Assembly: GCF_030294985.1 (NCBI RefSeq) | Contig: NZ_AP024718.1 | Span: 1,875,001-1,939,000, forward strand | Direction: 5' to 3' | DNA length: 64,000 nucleotides | DNA from: Methylomarinovum tepidoasis | Lineage (GTDB): Bacteria > Pseudomonadota > Gammaproteobacteria > Methylococcales > Methylothermaceae | In this document: piece by piece, positions 8,224 to 16,675 of the stretch | Layout: every line of letters starts with the position of its first letter | Numbering within the stretch: position 1 is the stretch's first letter | Notes under the pieces: generated by a model | Databases searched by the model: none | What the model was told of the DNA's origin: nothing | Seen by the model: only the letters and a program-made list of their open reading frames with translations | Position numbers and translations under genes: made by a program

Positions 8224-9224
8224 AAGTGATGCTTCAAGGCACTTCCAAGCGTTTTCTGCGCTTGCTGCGTCATCTGTTGGTTCGTGACTGCCGGTTGACG
8301 GTGGTCGAGGACCCTGAGGCTGCCGATGTCTGCCTGCTGGACTGGGACAGCCTGGGGGCGGCCGAGTTGCTCGAGCGTCACCGGCGTCGCTGGCCCCGTG
8401 TGCCGGTTCTACTGTTGGCGCTGAATCCGCCGACCCAGACGGGGCTGCCGTGGGTGCGAAAGCCTCTCCAGGCCGAATCGCTCTTGGACGCCCTGAAACA
8501 AATTTCCTCCCAAGCGGACGCGGCGGTGACTGAAGAGCCACCGACTGCTTCCGTTTCCGCCTCCAGGTCGATTTCGGTAAATTTCCGCCACTATGATCCG
8601 GAGCGATATCTGCAGGGGCCTTTAACCCGTGCCTGCCGTCAGGCCGTGATGACGGGTATCGCGCTGCGGGTGGAGACCGGCTGGGAGCCGATTCTGGTGT
8701 TTCCCAAGCCCAGGGTGATCCAGGTCGATACCGACGACAAGAAATTGCGGGCGTTTTGCCGCCTTCCATTGCAGAAGTTCTGCCAACTCTCCGGGGAAGC
8801 GGACCAGGGGCCGGCCATCGTGCCCGATCCGCAAATGCGACCGGGATGTTTTTCCGGCGCACACCAGCGAATGGACGCGTTCCTCTGGAAAGTTGCCTGG
8901 TGGAACGCCGGCGGCCGCCTGCCGATCTCGATTTCTCCTGAGCAATGCCTGCACCTGAGACGCTGGCCAAATCTGACCCGCTACTGGCATCCGCCCCAGG
9001 CGCTTCGTATCGCAGCAGCCTGGTATCGACAGGATATGTCGCCCCTTCGCCTGGCACGCATGGTGGGAAGCGCCGAGACGGTGGCCAGTTTCATCAGCGC
9101 CGCCAATGCGGTCGGCCTGGTAGAGGTGGTGGAAATACCCCAGGCATCCCGGCGGACGGGACCGCAGGCGCCCCCGGAAGGTCTCCTCAAACGGATCCTG
9201 AAACGACTTCGGAAAGCGGCGTGA
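8220..9224 (+). CDS. Uncharacterised regulator-like protein with receiver-like N-terminus
   Basis: The protein has 334 residues. The first 100 resemble a response-regulator fold (VMLQGTSKRFLRLL, then VCLLDWDS, then a VRKPLQAESLLDAL region like the K-P loop of receivers), but the acidic pocket is not fully conserved. A central part of unknown type follows. Near residues 270-315 (ALRIAAAWYRQDMSPLRLARMVGSAETV) there is a segment that could be a helix-turn-helix. The C-terminus is strongly basic. It overlaps the upstream gene by four bases and the GTPase gene by one base. It may play the part that DUF742 or sensor proteins play in conservon-type operons; this is inference from position. Confidence 0.65.
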   Translation: MKVMLQGTSKRFLRLLRHLLVRDCRLTVVEDPEAADVCLLDWDSLGAAELLERHRRRWPRVPVLLLALNPPTQTGLPWVRKPLQAESLLDALKQISSQADAAVTEEPPTASVSASRSISVNFRHYDPERYLQGPLTRACRQAVMTGIALRVETGWEPILVFPKPRVIQVDTDDKKLRAFCRLPLQKFCQLSGEADQGPAIVPDPQMRPGCFSGAHQRMDAFLWKVAWWNAGGRLPISISPEQCLHLRRWPNLTRYWHPPQALRIAAAWYRQDMSPLRLARMVGSAETVASFISAANAVGLVEVVEIPQASRRTGPQAPPEGLLKRILKRLRKAA

Positions 9225-9787
9225 TGAAGCCTGACAAGGTTTATGACAAACTGATTTTCACCGGTCCGGTCGGTGCCGGCAAGACCACCGCCATCGCCAG
9301 TATCAGCGACACGCCGCCAGTGCGTACCGATGCTTGTGCGACGGACATGACCTTGGCGCGCAAGCCGGAGACGACGGTGGCGCTGGATTACGGGGTGCTC
9401 CGCCTGGACGACGGTAGCAAGCTGCATCTGTACGGCACTCCGGGTCAGGAGCGCTTCGATTTCATGTGGGAGATCCTGATCCGGGGCGGGATCGGTCTGG
9501 TGCTGTTGCTGGACAACACCCGCCCCGATCCCTTTCAGGACATGCGCTTCTTTCTCCAGCGCTTCCGTTCCTTCATCGATGCCACCGGCGTGGTCGTCGG
9601 GGTGACCCGGATGGACCTCAAGGCGGCTCCGCCGCTGGAGTCCTATCACAAGTCCTTGGAGCAGCTGGGGCTTAGGGCCCCGGTCCTGGAGATCGATGCC
9701 CGCCGCCGGGAGGATGTGGCACTGTTGGTGCAGACGCTGTTGTTCCACCTGAATCCGGGTATCCTCATGGAGGAATCCGATGCTTGA
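9224..9787 (+). CDS. Small Ras-like GTPase, conservon CvnD/MglA type
   Basis: This 187-residue P-loop GTPase has the Walker A motif GPVGAGKT at residues 14-21, a switch II region GTPGQERFDFMW at 71-82, and TRMD at 128-131 in place of N/TKxD. The sequence around TVALDYGVLRLDD and FDFMWEILIRGG is strongly reminiscent of the CvnD GTPases of actinobacterial conservons and of MglA-like proteins, which act with roadblock/LC7 partners as polarity or signalling switches. It lies directly upstream of one probable and one certain roadblock protein, with overlaps of one base (upstream) and eight bases (downstream). Cytoplasmic, with no lipidation motif. The biochemical class is secure; the process it controls is unknown. 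Confidence 0.85.
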   Translation: MKPDKVYDKLIFTGPVGAGKTTAIASISDTPPVRTDACATDMTLARKPETTVALDYGVLRLDDGSKLHLYGTPGQERFDFMWEILIRGGIGLVLLLDNTRPDPFQDMRFFLQRFRSFIDATGVVVGVTRMDLKAAPPLESYHKSLEQLGLRAPVLEIDARRREDVALLVQTLLFHLNPGILMEESDA

Positions 9788-10400
9788 GAAAGAAATTTCC
9801 TACGCGCTGCCGACCCCTGCCGGTGCTTACTATGCCGTATCCACCGCAGAAAGCGATCCCCCCCGCAGGCTGTTGCGCCTGCTGCTGAGCCAGACCGAAT
9901 CCCCCCGTCTGTCCCCGGAGAAACTGCCGCAGGGGTGCGACCGGGAATGCTTCGAACGCATCCAGCGGATGGGTTGGTTGCAGTGGCTGGCCGAACCGTT
10001 GACGGTCATGGAGCAGCCGTTGGAAACGATCCTACCGGAGCTGTTGGCCCCCTTGAGTGACGGCGGCAAGGTGCTGTTGGCGGACGCGCAGGGATTTTAC
10101 ATCGGTTCCAACGGTTTTCCCCATGAGACCGCAGAGGAGTTGGCGGCGTTGAGTGCCGATTTTCTGGGTCTGCAACAGCGTTATCGGGGAGTGTTGCAGG
10201 GAAACCTGCATCTGAATGCGGAAGCCTGGGGGATCGTGGATGCCGGAGGTCACACCCGCCTGGGCGTTTGGCCGCTACACATCGGCAAGCACATTTTCGC
10301 CCTGGTGATGACCGGTATTCCCCATTTCAACCACCCTGATTTCGTTCAGCTGGTCTGGACCCTAATGACCCGTTACGCCCCGGCTTCCATCGTTTTGTAG
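9780..10400 (+). CDS. Divergent roadblock/LC7-like protein
   Basis: This 206-residue cytoplasmic protein overlaps the GTPase gene by eight bases. Residues about 80-205 look like a roadblock/LC7 fold: KVLLADAQGFYIGSNGFPHE followed by a helix (TAEELAALSADFLGL) and later strands (HIFALVMTG). The N-terminal 80 residues are not recognised. Roadblock proteins bind and regulate small GTPases (MglB, CvnB), so the neighbour is the obvious partner. The assignment rests on pattern and context rather than a strong signature. Confidence 0.6.
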   Translation: MLEKEISYALPTPAGAYYAVSTAESDPPRRLLRLLLSQTESPRLSPEKLPQGCDRECFERIQRMGWLQWLAEPLTVMEQPLETILPELLAPLSDGGKVLLADAQGFYIGSNGFPHETAEELAALSADFLGLQQRYRGVLQGNLHLNAEAWGIVDAGGHTRLGVWPLHIGKHIFALVMTGIPHFNHPDFVQLVWTLMTRYAPASIVL

Positions 10401-10426
10401 AACCCACGATCACAGAGGATATGACC

Positions 10427-10789
10427 ATGCGTGAACAAATGTTGACCTCCATTCTGAATGAGCTGAACGGAACCTCGGCGGATATCGAGGCTTCCGGTGT
10501 CATTTCCATCGATGGCCTGATGATGGCGGCGGTCCTGCCCCAGGGGATGGATGAGGATCGTGTCGGGGCCATGAGTGCGGCGATGTTGTCGCTGGGGGAC
10601 AGGACCGCCCAGGAACTGGCGCGCGGCGAACTGGAACAGGTGCTCATCAAGGGGGACAAGGGCTACGTGCTCATGACCCACGCAGGACGGGAGGCGGTGT
10701 TGACCGTGCTCGCCAAACCCCAGGCCAAGCTCGGACTCATTTTCCTCGATGTCAAGCGGGCCGCTGAGAACATTGCCCAGTTGATCTGA
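10427..10789 (+). CDS. Roadblock/LC7 domain protein
   Basis: This protein of about 120 residues is a stand-alone roadblock/LC7 domain. It shows the helix MLTSILNELNG, the strand pair ASGVISIDGLMMAAVLP, an Ala/Met-rich helix (AMSAAMLSLGDRTAQEL), the strand GYVLMTHAG, and a last strand and helix (AKLGLIFLDVKRAAENIAQLI). These resemble the archetypal bacterial GTPase-regulating family. The ATG at 10427 is preferred over 10421 because AGAGGA is then about eight bases upstream. It probably pairs with the adjacent CvnD/MglA-like GTPase as homodimer or heterodimer with the preceding roadblock-like protein (inference). Confidence 0.85.
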   Translation: MREQMLTSILNELNGTSADIEASGVISIDGLMMAAVLPQGMDEDRVGAMSAAMLSLGDRTAQELARGELEQVLIKGDKGYVLMTHAGREAVLTVLAKPQAKLGLIFLDVKRAAENIAQLI

Positions 10790-10800
10790 GGGAAGCGGAA

Positions 10801-11295
10801 ATGTTGCAGGATATGGATCCAGCCGATGTGAAAGGTGAATATCGGGAATACACACTGGAATTGTATGGTGTGGGGCCCCGCAAGGTTCTGGTCACCGATG
10901 AGGAGGTGCCTTATCCCGACGGTCGCCTGATCGTCTCCCGCACCGACACCGACGGTATCATCACCCATGTGAACCGCTCTTTCGTGGTCATGTCCGGCTA
11001 TGAAGAGGAAGAGCTGATCGGGGCGCCCCATTCCATCCTGCGCCACCCGGACATGCCGAAGGCGGCGTTTCGGGATCTGTGGGCTACGGTCCAGCGCGGC
11101 GATATCTGGCAGGGATACGTCAAGAATCTACGCAAGGACGGAGCCTATTATTGGGTCAAGGCGACAGTCATCCCCAATATCCGGGGTGGCCAGGTTGTCG
11201 GTTATACTTCGGTGCGGCGCAAGCCGGATCGGCGCAAGGTCGAGGAATGCATCGACTTGTATGCCAGGATGCGACAAGAGGAGGCGGCAACATGA
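10801..11295 (+). CDS. Aer-like PAS domain protein
   Basis: The 164-residue protein is a single PAS domain close to the N-terminus of the aerotaxis receptor Aer. Diagnostic stretches are THVNRSFVVMSGYEEEELIG, PHSILRHPDMPKAAF, and GYVKNLRKDGAYYWV followed by GYTSVRRKP. In Aer this type of PAS binds FAD and senses redox state or oxygen. No output domain follows, so the signal must be passed to a partner, presumably the roadblock/GTPase pair encoded just upstream. Its stop overlaps the next start by four bases. FAD binding is inferred from the motif only. Confidence 0.85.
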   Translation: MLQDMDPADVKGEYREYTLELYGVGPRKVLVTDEEVPYPDGRLIVSRTDTDGIITHVNRSFVVMSGYEEEELIGAPHSILRHPDMPKAAFRDLWATVQRGDIWQGYVKNLRKDGAYYWVKATVIPNIRGGQVVGYTSVRRKPDRRKVEECIDLYARMRQEEAAT

Positions 11296-12047
11296 GCTAT
11301 ACCTTCACGGTGAGTCCCGATTTCAGTCCCGACTATATCGCCGGCTGGTTCGTGTTCAATACCTGGTTGCAGCGGACCCTGGAAACCGGATTCCATCTGG
11401 AGCTGATGGATGATTTCGACAGCCTGCACAACGCCATCAGGCAGGACCGGATCGATCTCGTTTACGCCAATCCCTACGATGCCGCCATGCTGGTGCGGGA
11501 GAAGGGTTTCACCGCTTTGGTCAAGCCCCGGGGCGGTGCCGACGAGGCGCTGATCGCCGTGGCGGCGGAAAGTGAGACGAGGGCGGTGGAAGACCTGCCG
11601 GAGGGAGCACGGATTGCCGCTACGGACGACCCGGACGTCCAGCTGATGGGGATGATCCTGTTGGAGCCGGCAGGTTTGGGGAAGGACAACACCGTGCGGG
11701 TGGAATGCGATAATTACGTGCTGGTCGCTAAGCGGCTGCTGACAGGGGAGAGCGACGCCGGCATCTTCCTCACCAAGGCTTTCGACGAGCTGAGTCGGCC
11801 GGTACGGGAAAGGCTGAAGGTGCTGGTCCGCAGTGACATCCAGGTCATTCATCATTATCTGATGGCAGGGCCCAGGATCGCCGATTTGCACCCGAAATTG
11901 CAGAAGGCGCTGGTGAATATGGGGGAGGCGCCGAAGACGGTCCGGATTCTGGAACAGCTGAAGCTGCCCGGTTGGGACCCGGTCGATCCTGAGGAGGTCG
12001 AATTCATGATCGATCTGATGGAAACGCTGAAATTCAGCCCAGCCTAA
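11292..12047 (+). CDS. PhnD-like periplasmic-binding-fold protein lacking signal peptide
   Basis: This 251-residue protein has the type 2 periplasmic-binding fold of the PhnD family: VSPDFSPDYIAGWFVFNTWL at the N-terminus, then DLVYANPYDAAMLVREKGFTALV, and DAGIFLTKAFDEL. PhnD-type proteins bind phosphonate, phosphite or related anions for ABC transporters. Here there is no signal peptide and no permease or ATPase nearby, so it is probably a cytoplasmic ligand sensor within the GTPase operon. It overlaps the PAS gene by four bases. The ligand is unknown, and a transport role is not supported. Confidence 0.75.
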   Translation: MSYTFTVSPDFSPDYIAGWFVFNTWLQRTLETGFHLELMDDFDSLHNAIRQDRIDLVYANPYDAAMLVREKGFTALVKPRGGADEALIAVAAESETRAVEDLPEGARIAATDDPDVQLMGMILLEPAGLGKDNTVRVECDNYVLVAKRLLTGESDAGIFLTKAFDELSRPVRERLKVLVRSDIQVIHHYLMAGPRIADLHPKLQKALVNMGEAPKTVRILEQLKLPGWDPVDPEEVEFMIDLMETLKFSPA

Positions 12048-12049
12048 TT

Positions 12050-12061
12050 TTATACCGTTAT
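12050..12061 (+). repeat. TTATACCGTTAT repeat, copy 3
   Basis: Exact 12-mer in the short junction between two convergent genes. It starts three bases after the PhnD-like stop and covers the stop codon of the CDF transporter gene. It is followed by a T-run, which gives AT-rich flanks on both sides. No hairpin is formed, so it is not a simple terminator. Confidence 0.8.
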
Positions 12062-12966
12062 TTTTTGTTGTCTGGTTCGACAAAACTCCAACGCACCTGT
12101 GGAACCGCCTTCTTGATTTCCGCCTCGAGGCGATTGATGCTCTCAACTGCCTCGCCGAGCGGTAGCTGGGCCGGCATGCGGATTTTGGCGGCCACCATCA
12201 CGTCAGGACCGAACTGGAGGGTGATGAGGTTGAGCAGTTCCAAAATCGCAGTGTCGGACTCGATGACCCCCGTGATGGCTGAGACGATTTCAGGATCGGC
12301 GGAGCGGCCGACCAGCAGGGTGCGAATGTGCAGGGCGACGAACAGGGAGACGCAGATCAGCACCGTACCCACGGCCATCGAGCCCATGGCGTCATAGACC
12401 GGGTCTCCCGTCGCGGTGGCGGTTCCCAGTCCCACCAGAGCCAGACTCAGGCCGATCAGGGCGGCGGTGTCCTCACCGAGTACCACCACCAGTTCGGCGT
12501 TGCGGGTCTGGTGCAGCCATTGCCACAGCGAACGCCTGCCACGCAGCTTTCTGATTTCCCGCAGGCATCCCAGCAGGCTGAGACTCTCAAGCACCATGGC
12601 GCTGATTAGGATCAGCAGCCCGATCCACGGCTGATGGAGTCCTTCCTGACTGGCAAGCTTGTGCCAGCCTTCGTAGATGGAGAACAACCCTCCCATGGAG
12701 AACAGCAGGAGAGCGACGATGAAGCTCCAGAAATAGGTCAGCTTGCCGTAGCCGAGGGGGTGTTCCGCATCCGGGGGGCGTTGGGCTTGCTTCAGCCCCA
12801 GATAAAGTAACATCTGGTTGCCGCAGTCGGCGACCGAATGGATGGCTTCCGCCATCAGACTGCCGGAGCCGGTGAAGAGGGCCGCCCAGACCTTGGCGAG
12901 GGCGATGCCGAGGTTGGCGAGGAAGGCGTAGAGGATCGCTTTCAGACTTTGATGGGTATCGCGCAT
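12058..12966 (-). CDS. Cation diffusion facilitator family transporter (ZnT9-like)
   Basis: The product has 302 residues with six predicted membrane helices. CDF transporters exchange Zn2+, Co2+, Fe2+ or Mn2+ for protons. The first metal site appears in AIHSVAD (H43, D47). The second reads LGEDTAAL, as in the ZnT9/SLC30A9-like branch where the usual HD is altered. A short cytoplasmic domain forms the C-terminus (FGPDVMVAAKIRM). The substrate cannot be predicted, because ZnT9-type members often lack a complete transport site. It faces away from the dynamin-like gene and converges on the GTPase operon. Confidence 0.85.
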   Translation of the reverse strand: MRDTHQSLKAILYAFLANLGIALAKVWAALFTGSGSLMAEAIHSVADCGNQMLLYLGLKQAQRPPDAEHPLGYGKLTYFWSFIVALLLFSMGGLFSIYEGWHKLASQEGLHQPWIGLLILISAMVLESLSLLGCLREIRKLRGRRSLWQWLHQTRNAELVVVLGEDTAALIGLSLALVGLGTATATGDPVYDAMGSMAVGTVLICVSLFVALHIRTLLVGRSADPEIVSAITGVIESDTAILELLNLITLQFGPDVMVAAKIRMPAQLPLGEAVESINRLEAEIKKAVPQVRWSFVEPDNKK

Positions 12967-13161
12967 GGGGGCTGAATTTTTTCGCCAGGAATAGGTCTAT
13001 CCAATAGAAAAGGAACGGCACAAGGGTGTCCCGAGTGGATTATTTTTGCCATCGGCGGGATTTTTGCCCTAAAATCGGCCCATTCTCCAGCCGGCAAGGG
13101 TGGCGGGATTCGGACCGAAACCGCTGTTCATGGATCAAATGACTTAGGAACCCCCTACATT

Positions 13162-14625
13162 ATGCAGGCAAGCGAAATCTACGTACAGAATCTGGAGCGC
13201 CACCTCGCCCAGGAAAATCCCCTGCTGGTGGACGTAGCCAAGAATTTCCAGACGATCGACAAGGTCGCCAACAGCTTGGGGCTGTTGCGTTCGGACCAAT
13301 CCACCGCTCGCCAGATTCCCTGGTGGCCGCTGGTTTCGGTGCTCGGCCTGTTCTCTTCCGGCAAGTCCACCTTCATCAATCATTTCCTGGGACAGAAGGT
13401 GCAGCGCAGCGGGGTGCAGGCGGTGGACGACAAATTCACCGTGCTTTGTTACAGCCCCGATCCCGAGGTCAAGACTCTGCCCGGTCTGGCCCTGGACGTC
13501 GATCCCCGCTTCCCGTTCTACCGCATCAGCCAGGAGATCGAGGAAGCGATGGAGGGCGAGGGCAAGCGCATCAACGCCTATCTGCAGCTGAAAACCTGCA
13601 ACAGCGAGAACCTCAAGGGCAAGATTCTGATCGATTCGCCCGGTTTCGACGCCGATGCCCAGCGCAGTGCCACGTTGCGGATCACCAAGCACATCATCGA
13701 CATTTCCGATCTGGTGCTGATCTTCTTCGACGCCCGGCGGCCGGAACCGGGGGCGATGCGCGACACCCTCGAATACCTGGTCAAGACCTCGGTCGATCGC
13801 CATGATTCGGAAAAGTTCATCTACATCCTCAACCAGATCGACGTGACCGCCCGCGAGGACAGTCTCGCCGAGGTGGTGGCGGCCTGGAAGAGCGCCCTGG
13901 CCGAGCGCGGTTTGAACGTGACCCACTTCTACACCATCTTTTCGCCGGAAGTGGAGATCAACTGCGACAACGACTACGTCAAGCAGCGCCTGATCGCCCG
14001 GCGTGACCGGGATCTGGAGGAAATTCACCGCCGCATCAAACAAGTGGAGGTCAAGCGTGCTTACCGGGTGCTGAGCACCCTGGACCAGACCGCCAAGGAA
14101 CTGAAGGACCAGGCGATTCCCGAGCTGGTGAAAGCGCTCACCGGCTGGCGCAACTGGACCCTGCGGCTCGACACGCTGATACTGGCGGCCCTGATCGGGG
14201 CGGTGGTGTTCGGTGGTGTCACCACCGGTTTCTGGTTCAATCCCCTGGCCGATGCCATCGCCGCCGGCGCCGGCCTGGTGATCCTGGGGATCTTCCATTG
14301 GCTGTTCTCCAGTATCTTCAAGGCGATCTACCGCCGCCGGCTGGCGCGTCGGCAAAAGCAATTGGGGTTGCGTTTCAATCTGGTGCGCGCCTTCAATCAG
14401 TGCGCCAACTGGCGCCTGTTCGCCACCGGCAAGATCAGGGGCTGGAGCGACAAGGTCGGCGAGGAGCTGGAAAAGATCGTCAATCAGGCCGACATTCTGA
14501 TCCAGCGTCTCAACGATCAGATGACCAACCCCTCCGGGGAGAGCTCGGCCAAAAAGGAAACGGAGAAGCCGGCAGTGGCCGAAGCGGCCAAGGCCGAGCC
14601 GGTCGCCGCCGCCCCAGTTTCCTGA
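13162..14625 (+). CDS. Dynamin-like membrane GTPase
   Basis: The 487-residue protein has a P-loop LFSSGKST at about residues 63-70, a G3 motif DSPGFDAD near 156, and NQID (G4) near 215. A hydrophobic hairpin spans about residues 332-380, and a charged Ala/Glu/Lys-rich tail ends the protein. This order (GTPase, helical stalk, paired membrane segments) fits bacterial dynamin-like proteins, some of which remodel or tether membranes. It stands alone between a divergent CDF gene and a convergent pfp gene, and ends in a strong bidirectional terminator. It is distinct from the GTPase pair at 58.8-62.1 kb. The specific role is unknown. Confidence 0.75.
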   Translation: MQASEIYVQNLERHLAQENPLLVDVAKNFQTIDKVANSLGLLRSDQSTARQIPWWPLVSVLGLFSSGKSTFINHFLGQKVQRSGVQAVDDKFTVLCYSPDPEVKTLPGLALDVDPRFPFYRISQEIEEAMEGEGKRINAYLQLKTCNSENLKGKILIDSPGFDADAQRSATLRITKHIIDISDLVLIFFDARRPEPGAMRDTLEYLVKTSVDRHDSEKFIYILNQIDVTAREDSLAEVVAAWKSALAERGLNVTHFYTIFSPEVEINCDNDYVKQRLIARRDRDLEEIHRRIKQVEVKRAYRVLSTLDQTAKELKDQAIPELVKALTGWRNWTLRLDTLILAALIGAVVFGGVTTGFWFNPLADAIAAGAGLVILGIFHWLFSSIFKAIYRRRLARRQKQLGLRFNLVRAFNQCANWRLFATGKIRGWSDKVGEELEKIVNQADILIQRLNDQMTNPSGESSAKKETEKPAVAEAAKAEPVAAAPVS

Positions 14626-14650
14626 ACCGGTCCTTCACGGGCCTGAAAAA

Positions 14651-14682
14651 GGCCGGAAGCGGCAAAGCTTCCGGCCTTTTTA
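14651..14682. terminator. Bidirectional rho-independent terminator
   Basis: A perfect ten-base stem, GGCCGGAAGC with GCTTCCGGCC around a six-base loop, is preceded by AAAAA and followed by TTTTT. It serves both the dynamin-like gene and the convergent pfp gene. Confidence 0.9.
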
Positions 14683-14684
14683 TT

Positions 14685-15950
14685 TCAAGGCTCGAAGGGG
14701 GTATTGAGAATCTTCGCCACCGGGGCGTTTTGCAGGCGGACGTAGCGGGGCAGCCCGTCTTCTGCGAACGGTGGATAGTCCTCGCCGCGTATCAACGGCT
14801 GCAGATAATGGCGGCAGGCATCGGTGATGCCGAAGCCGTCCGCGGTGATGAAGTCGGCCGGCATGTGCTTTTCCCGGTTGGCGATTTCTTCCAGGGGCGC
14901 GCTGCCGATCTCCCAGCGGTAGGGGTCGTCGGCGCTGCGCTCGATGGTCGTCATCAGGGCATTGCCGCCGGCGATCGCCAGTTCCACCGCCGCCCTGCCG
15001 ACGGCATATGCGTGTTCCACATCGGTGCGGGAGGCGATATGACGTGCCGAGCGCTGCAGGTAATCGGCGACCGCCCAGTGGGTGCGGAAGCCCAGCTCCC
15101 CGTGGATCATCCGCGCCACCACCGGGGCTACCCCGCCGAGCTGGGTGTGGCCAAAGGCGTCGGTGTAACCGGCGTCTGCGAGAAATTTGCCGTCCGCGCG
15201 CCTGACGCCCTCGGACACCACCACCGAGCAGTAACCGTGTTCGCCGACGGTGGCTTTCACTCTGGCGAGGAATGCGTCCTGATCGAAAGGCACTTCCGGA
15301 AACAGGATGACGATGGGCACCGGCCGCTTAGCGGTCGATGCCATCCCGCCGGCAGCGGCGATCCAGCCGGCGTGCCGCCCCATGACCTCGAAGACGAACA
15401 CTTTGGTCGAGGTGGCGCTCATGGAGGCCACATCCATGCTCGCTTCCAGGGTGGACAGGGCGACGTATTTGGCGGCCGAGGCGTAACCGGGACAGCAATC
15501 GGTGACCGGCAGGTCGTTGTCCACGGTTTTGGGAATGTGGATGGCGCGGATGGGGAAACCCATCGCTTCGGAAAGCTGGGAAACTTTGTGGCAGGTGTCG
15601 GCAGAATCGTTGCCGCCGTTGTAGAAGAAATAACCGATGTTGTGGGCCCGGAACACCTCGATCAGGCGTTCGTACTGGGCCCGGTTTTCCTCCAGGCTCT
15701 TGAGCTTGTAGCGGCAGGAGCCGAAGGCAGCGCCGGGAGTGTGGCGCAGGGCGGCGATGGTTTCATCGCTTTCTTGGGAAGTGTCGATCAGATCTTCGGT
15801 CAGGGCCCCGACGATCCCGTTGCGGCCGGCATAGACCTTGCCGATCTTGTCCGGGTGACGGCGGGCGGTTTCGAGCACCGCACAAGCGGAGACGTTGATG
15901 ACGGCGGTGACGCCGCCGGATTGGGCGTAGAAAGCATTCTGCGGGGTCAT
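14685..15950 (-). CDS. pfp: PPi-dependent 6-phosphofructokinase
   Basis: This 421-residue enzyme interconverts fructose 6-phosphate and fructose 1,6-bisphosphate with pyrophosphate as phosphoryl donor, reversibly. The PFK fold is clear from QSGGVTAVIN near the start, GGNDSADT near residue 115 and PKTVDNDL near 140. The lysine of PKTVDND and the GGNDS (in place of ATP-type GGDGS) mark the PPi group. In methanotrophs PPi-PFK is the usual form and also acts on sedoheptulose phosphates in the RuMP cycle (established for relatives). The bpt gene downstream overlaps its start by four bases in the order aat-bpt-pfp. Confidence 0.9.
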   Translation of the reverse strand: MTPQNAFYAQSGGVTAVINVSACAVLETARRHPDKIGKVYAGRNGIVGALTEDLIDTSQESDETIAALRHTPGAAFGSCRYKLKSLEENRAQYERLIEVFRAHNIGYFFYNGGNDSADTCHKVSQLSEAMGFPIRAIHIPKTVDNDLPVTDCCPGYASAAKYVALSTLEASMDVASMSATSTKVFVFEVMGRHAGWIAAAGGMASTAKRPVPIVILFPEVPFDQDAFLARVKATVGEHGYCSVVVSEGVRRADGKFLADAGYTDAFGHTQLGGVAPVVARMIHGELGFRTHWAVADYLQRSARHIASRTDVEHAYAVGRAAVELAIAGGNALMTTIERSADDPYRWEIGSAPLEEIANREKHMPADFITADGFGITDACRHYLQPLIRGEDYPPFAEDGLPRYVRLQNAPVAKILNTPFEP

Positions 15951-16675
15951 GGTCGGCTCCTGGGGTTGATGGTGGGGGAGGGAATGGGTAGCCAGCGGCC
16001 GTCGGTATAGTATTCCAGCGGCTGAAAGTGGTTTTTGTAGGCCATTTTGTCACAGGCGGCGATCCAGTAGCCCAGATAGAGATAGTCCAGCCCCATGCGC
16101 CGGGCGGCTTCGATCTCGGTCAGGATGGCGTAGGTTCCAAGCCCCCGCCGGGGATGGTCCGGATCGAAGAAGGTATAGACCGCCGACAGGCCGTTGTCGA
16201 GCAGGTCGACCACGGCGACAGCCATAAGCCGGTCCCGGAGGCGAAATTCGTAGAACAGGGTGTCGCACCAGCTGCAGATGAGAAAGTCAGTGTAGTCCTC
16301 CGGCGTCGATTCGGCCATGCCGCCGCCAGGGTGACGGGCCTTGAGATAACGGAGATAGAGATCGTAATGCTCGTCTCGGAATTGCGCCGGCAGGGCGATC
16401 AGCTCCAGGTCCTGGTTGCGCTGCAGGCAGCGGCGCTGGCTGCGGTCGGGGCGGAAACGGTGGACCGGCACCCGTACCGAGACACAGGCCTGGCACAGGC
16501 TGCAGTGGGGTCGGTAGACCAGGCGGCCGCTGCGCCGGAAACCCTTGGCCACCAGGTGGCTGTAATCGGCCATCGAGAGCTCCAGGTCCGGCGCCAGGAA
16601 CAGCATCCGTGCTTCACGCTGCGGCAGGTAGTCGCAAGGGTGGGGGCGGCTGAGGTAGATCTCCGTCGCTTCCAT
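15947..16675 (-). CDS. bpt: Aspartate/glutamate leucyltransferase (Bpt)
   Basis: The 242-residue protein transfers leucine from Leu-tRNA to N-terminal Asp or Glu, marking proteins for N-degron degradation. The N-terminal cysteine region (CDYLP, then CSLCQACVSVRVPV) and the GNAT-like C-terminus (YTFFDPDHPRRGLGTYAI, then YLGYWI) are typical of the Bpt/Ate family. The start is the ATG at 16675, which shares one base with the aat stop (TGATG); longer readings upstream are just aat in another frame. The trxB-aat-bpt order is conserved in many gammaproteobacteria. Confidence 0.92.
   Translation of the reverse strand: MEATEIYLSRPHPCDYLPQREARMLFLAPDLELSMADYSHLVAKGFRRSGRLVYRPHCSLCQACVSVRVPVHRFRPDRSQRRCLQRNQDLELIALPAQFRDEHYDLYLRYLKARHPGGGMAESTPEDYTDFLICSWCDTLFYEFRLRDRLMAVAVVDLLDNGLSAVYTFFDPDHPRRGLGTYAILTEIEAARRMGLDYLYLGYWIAACDKMAYKNHFQPLEYYTDGRWLPIPSPTINPRSRP

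Noticed and set aside
11292-12047. Phosphonate ABC transporter component
   Set aside because: No signal peptide, permease or ATPase gene is present, and the gene is embedded in a GTPase signalling operon.
16340-16355. Reverse-orientation copy of the 12-mer repeat
   Set aside because: The sequence ATAACGGAGATA matches only the first seven bases of the motif's complement; no exact reverse copy was found.
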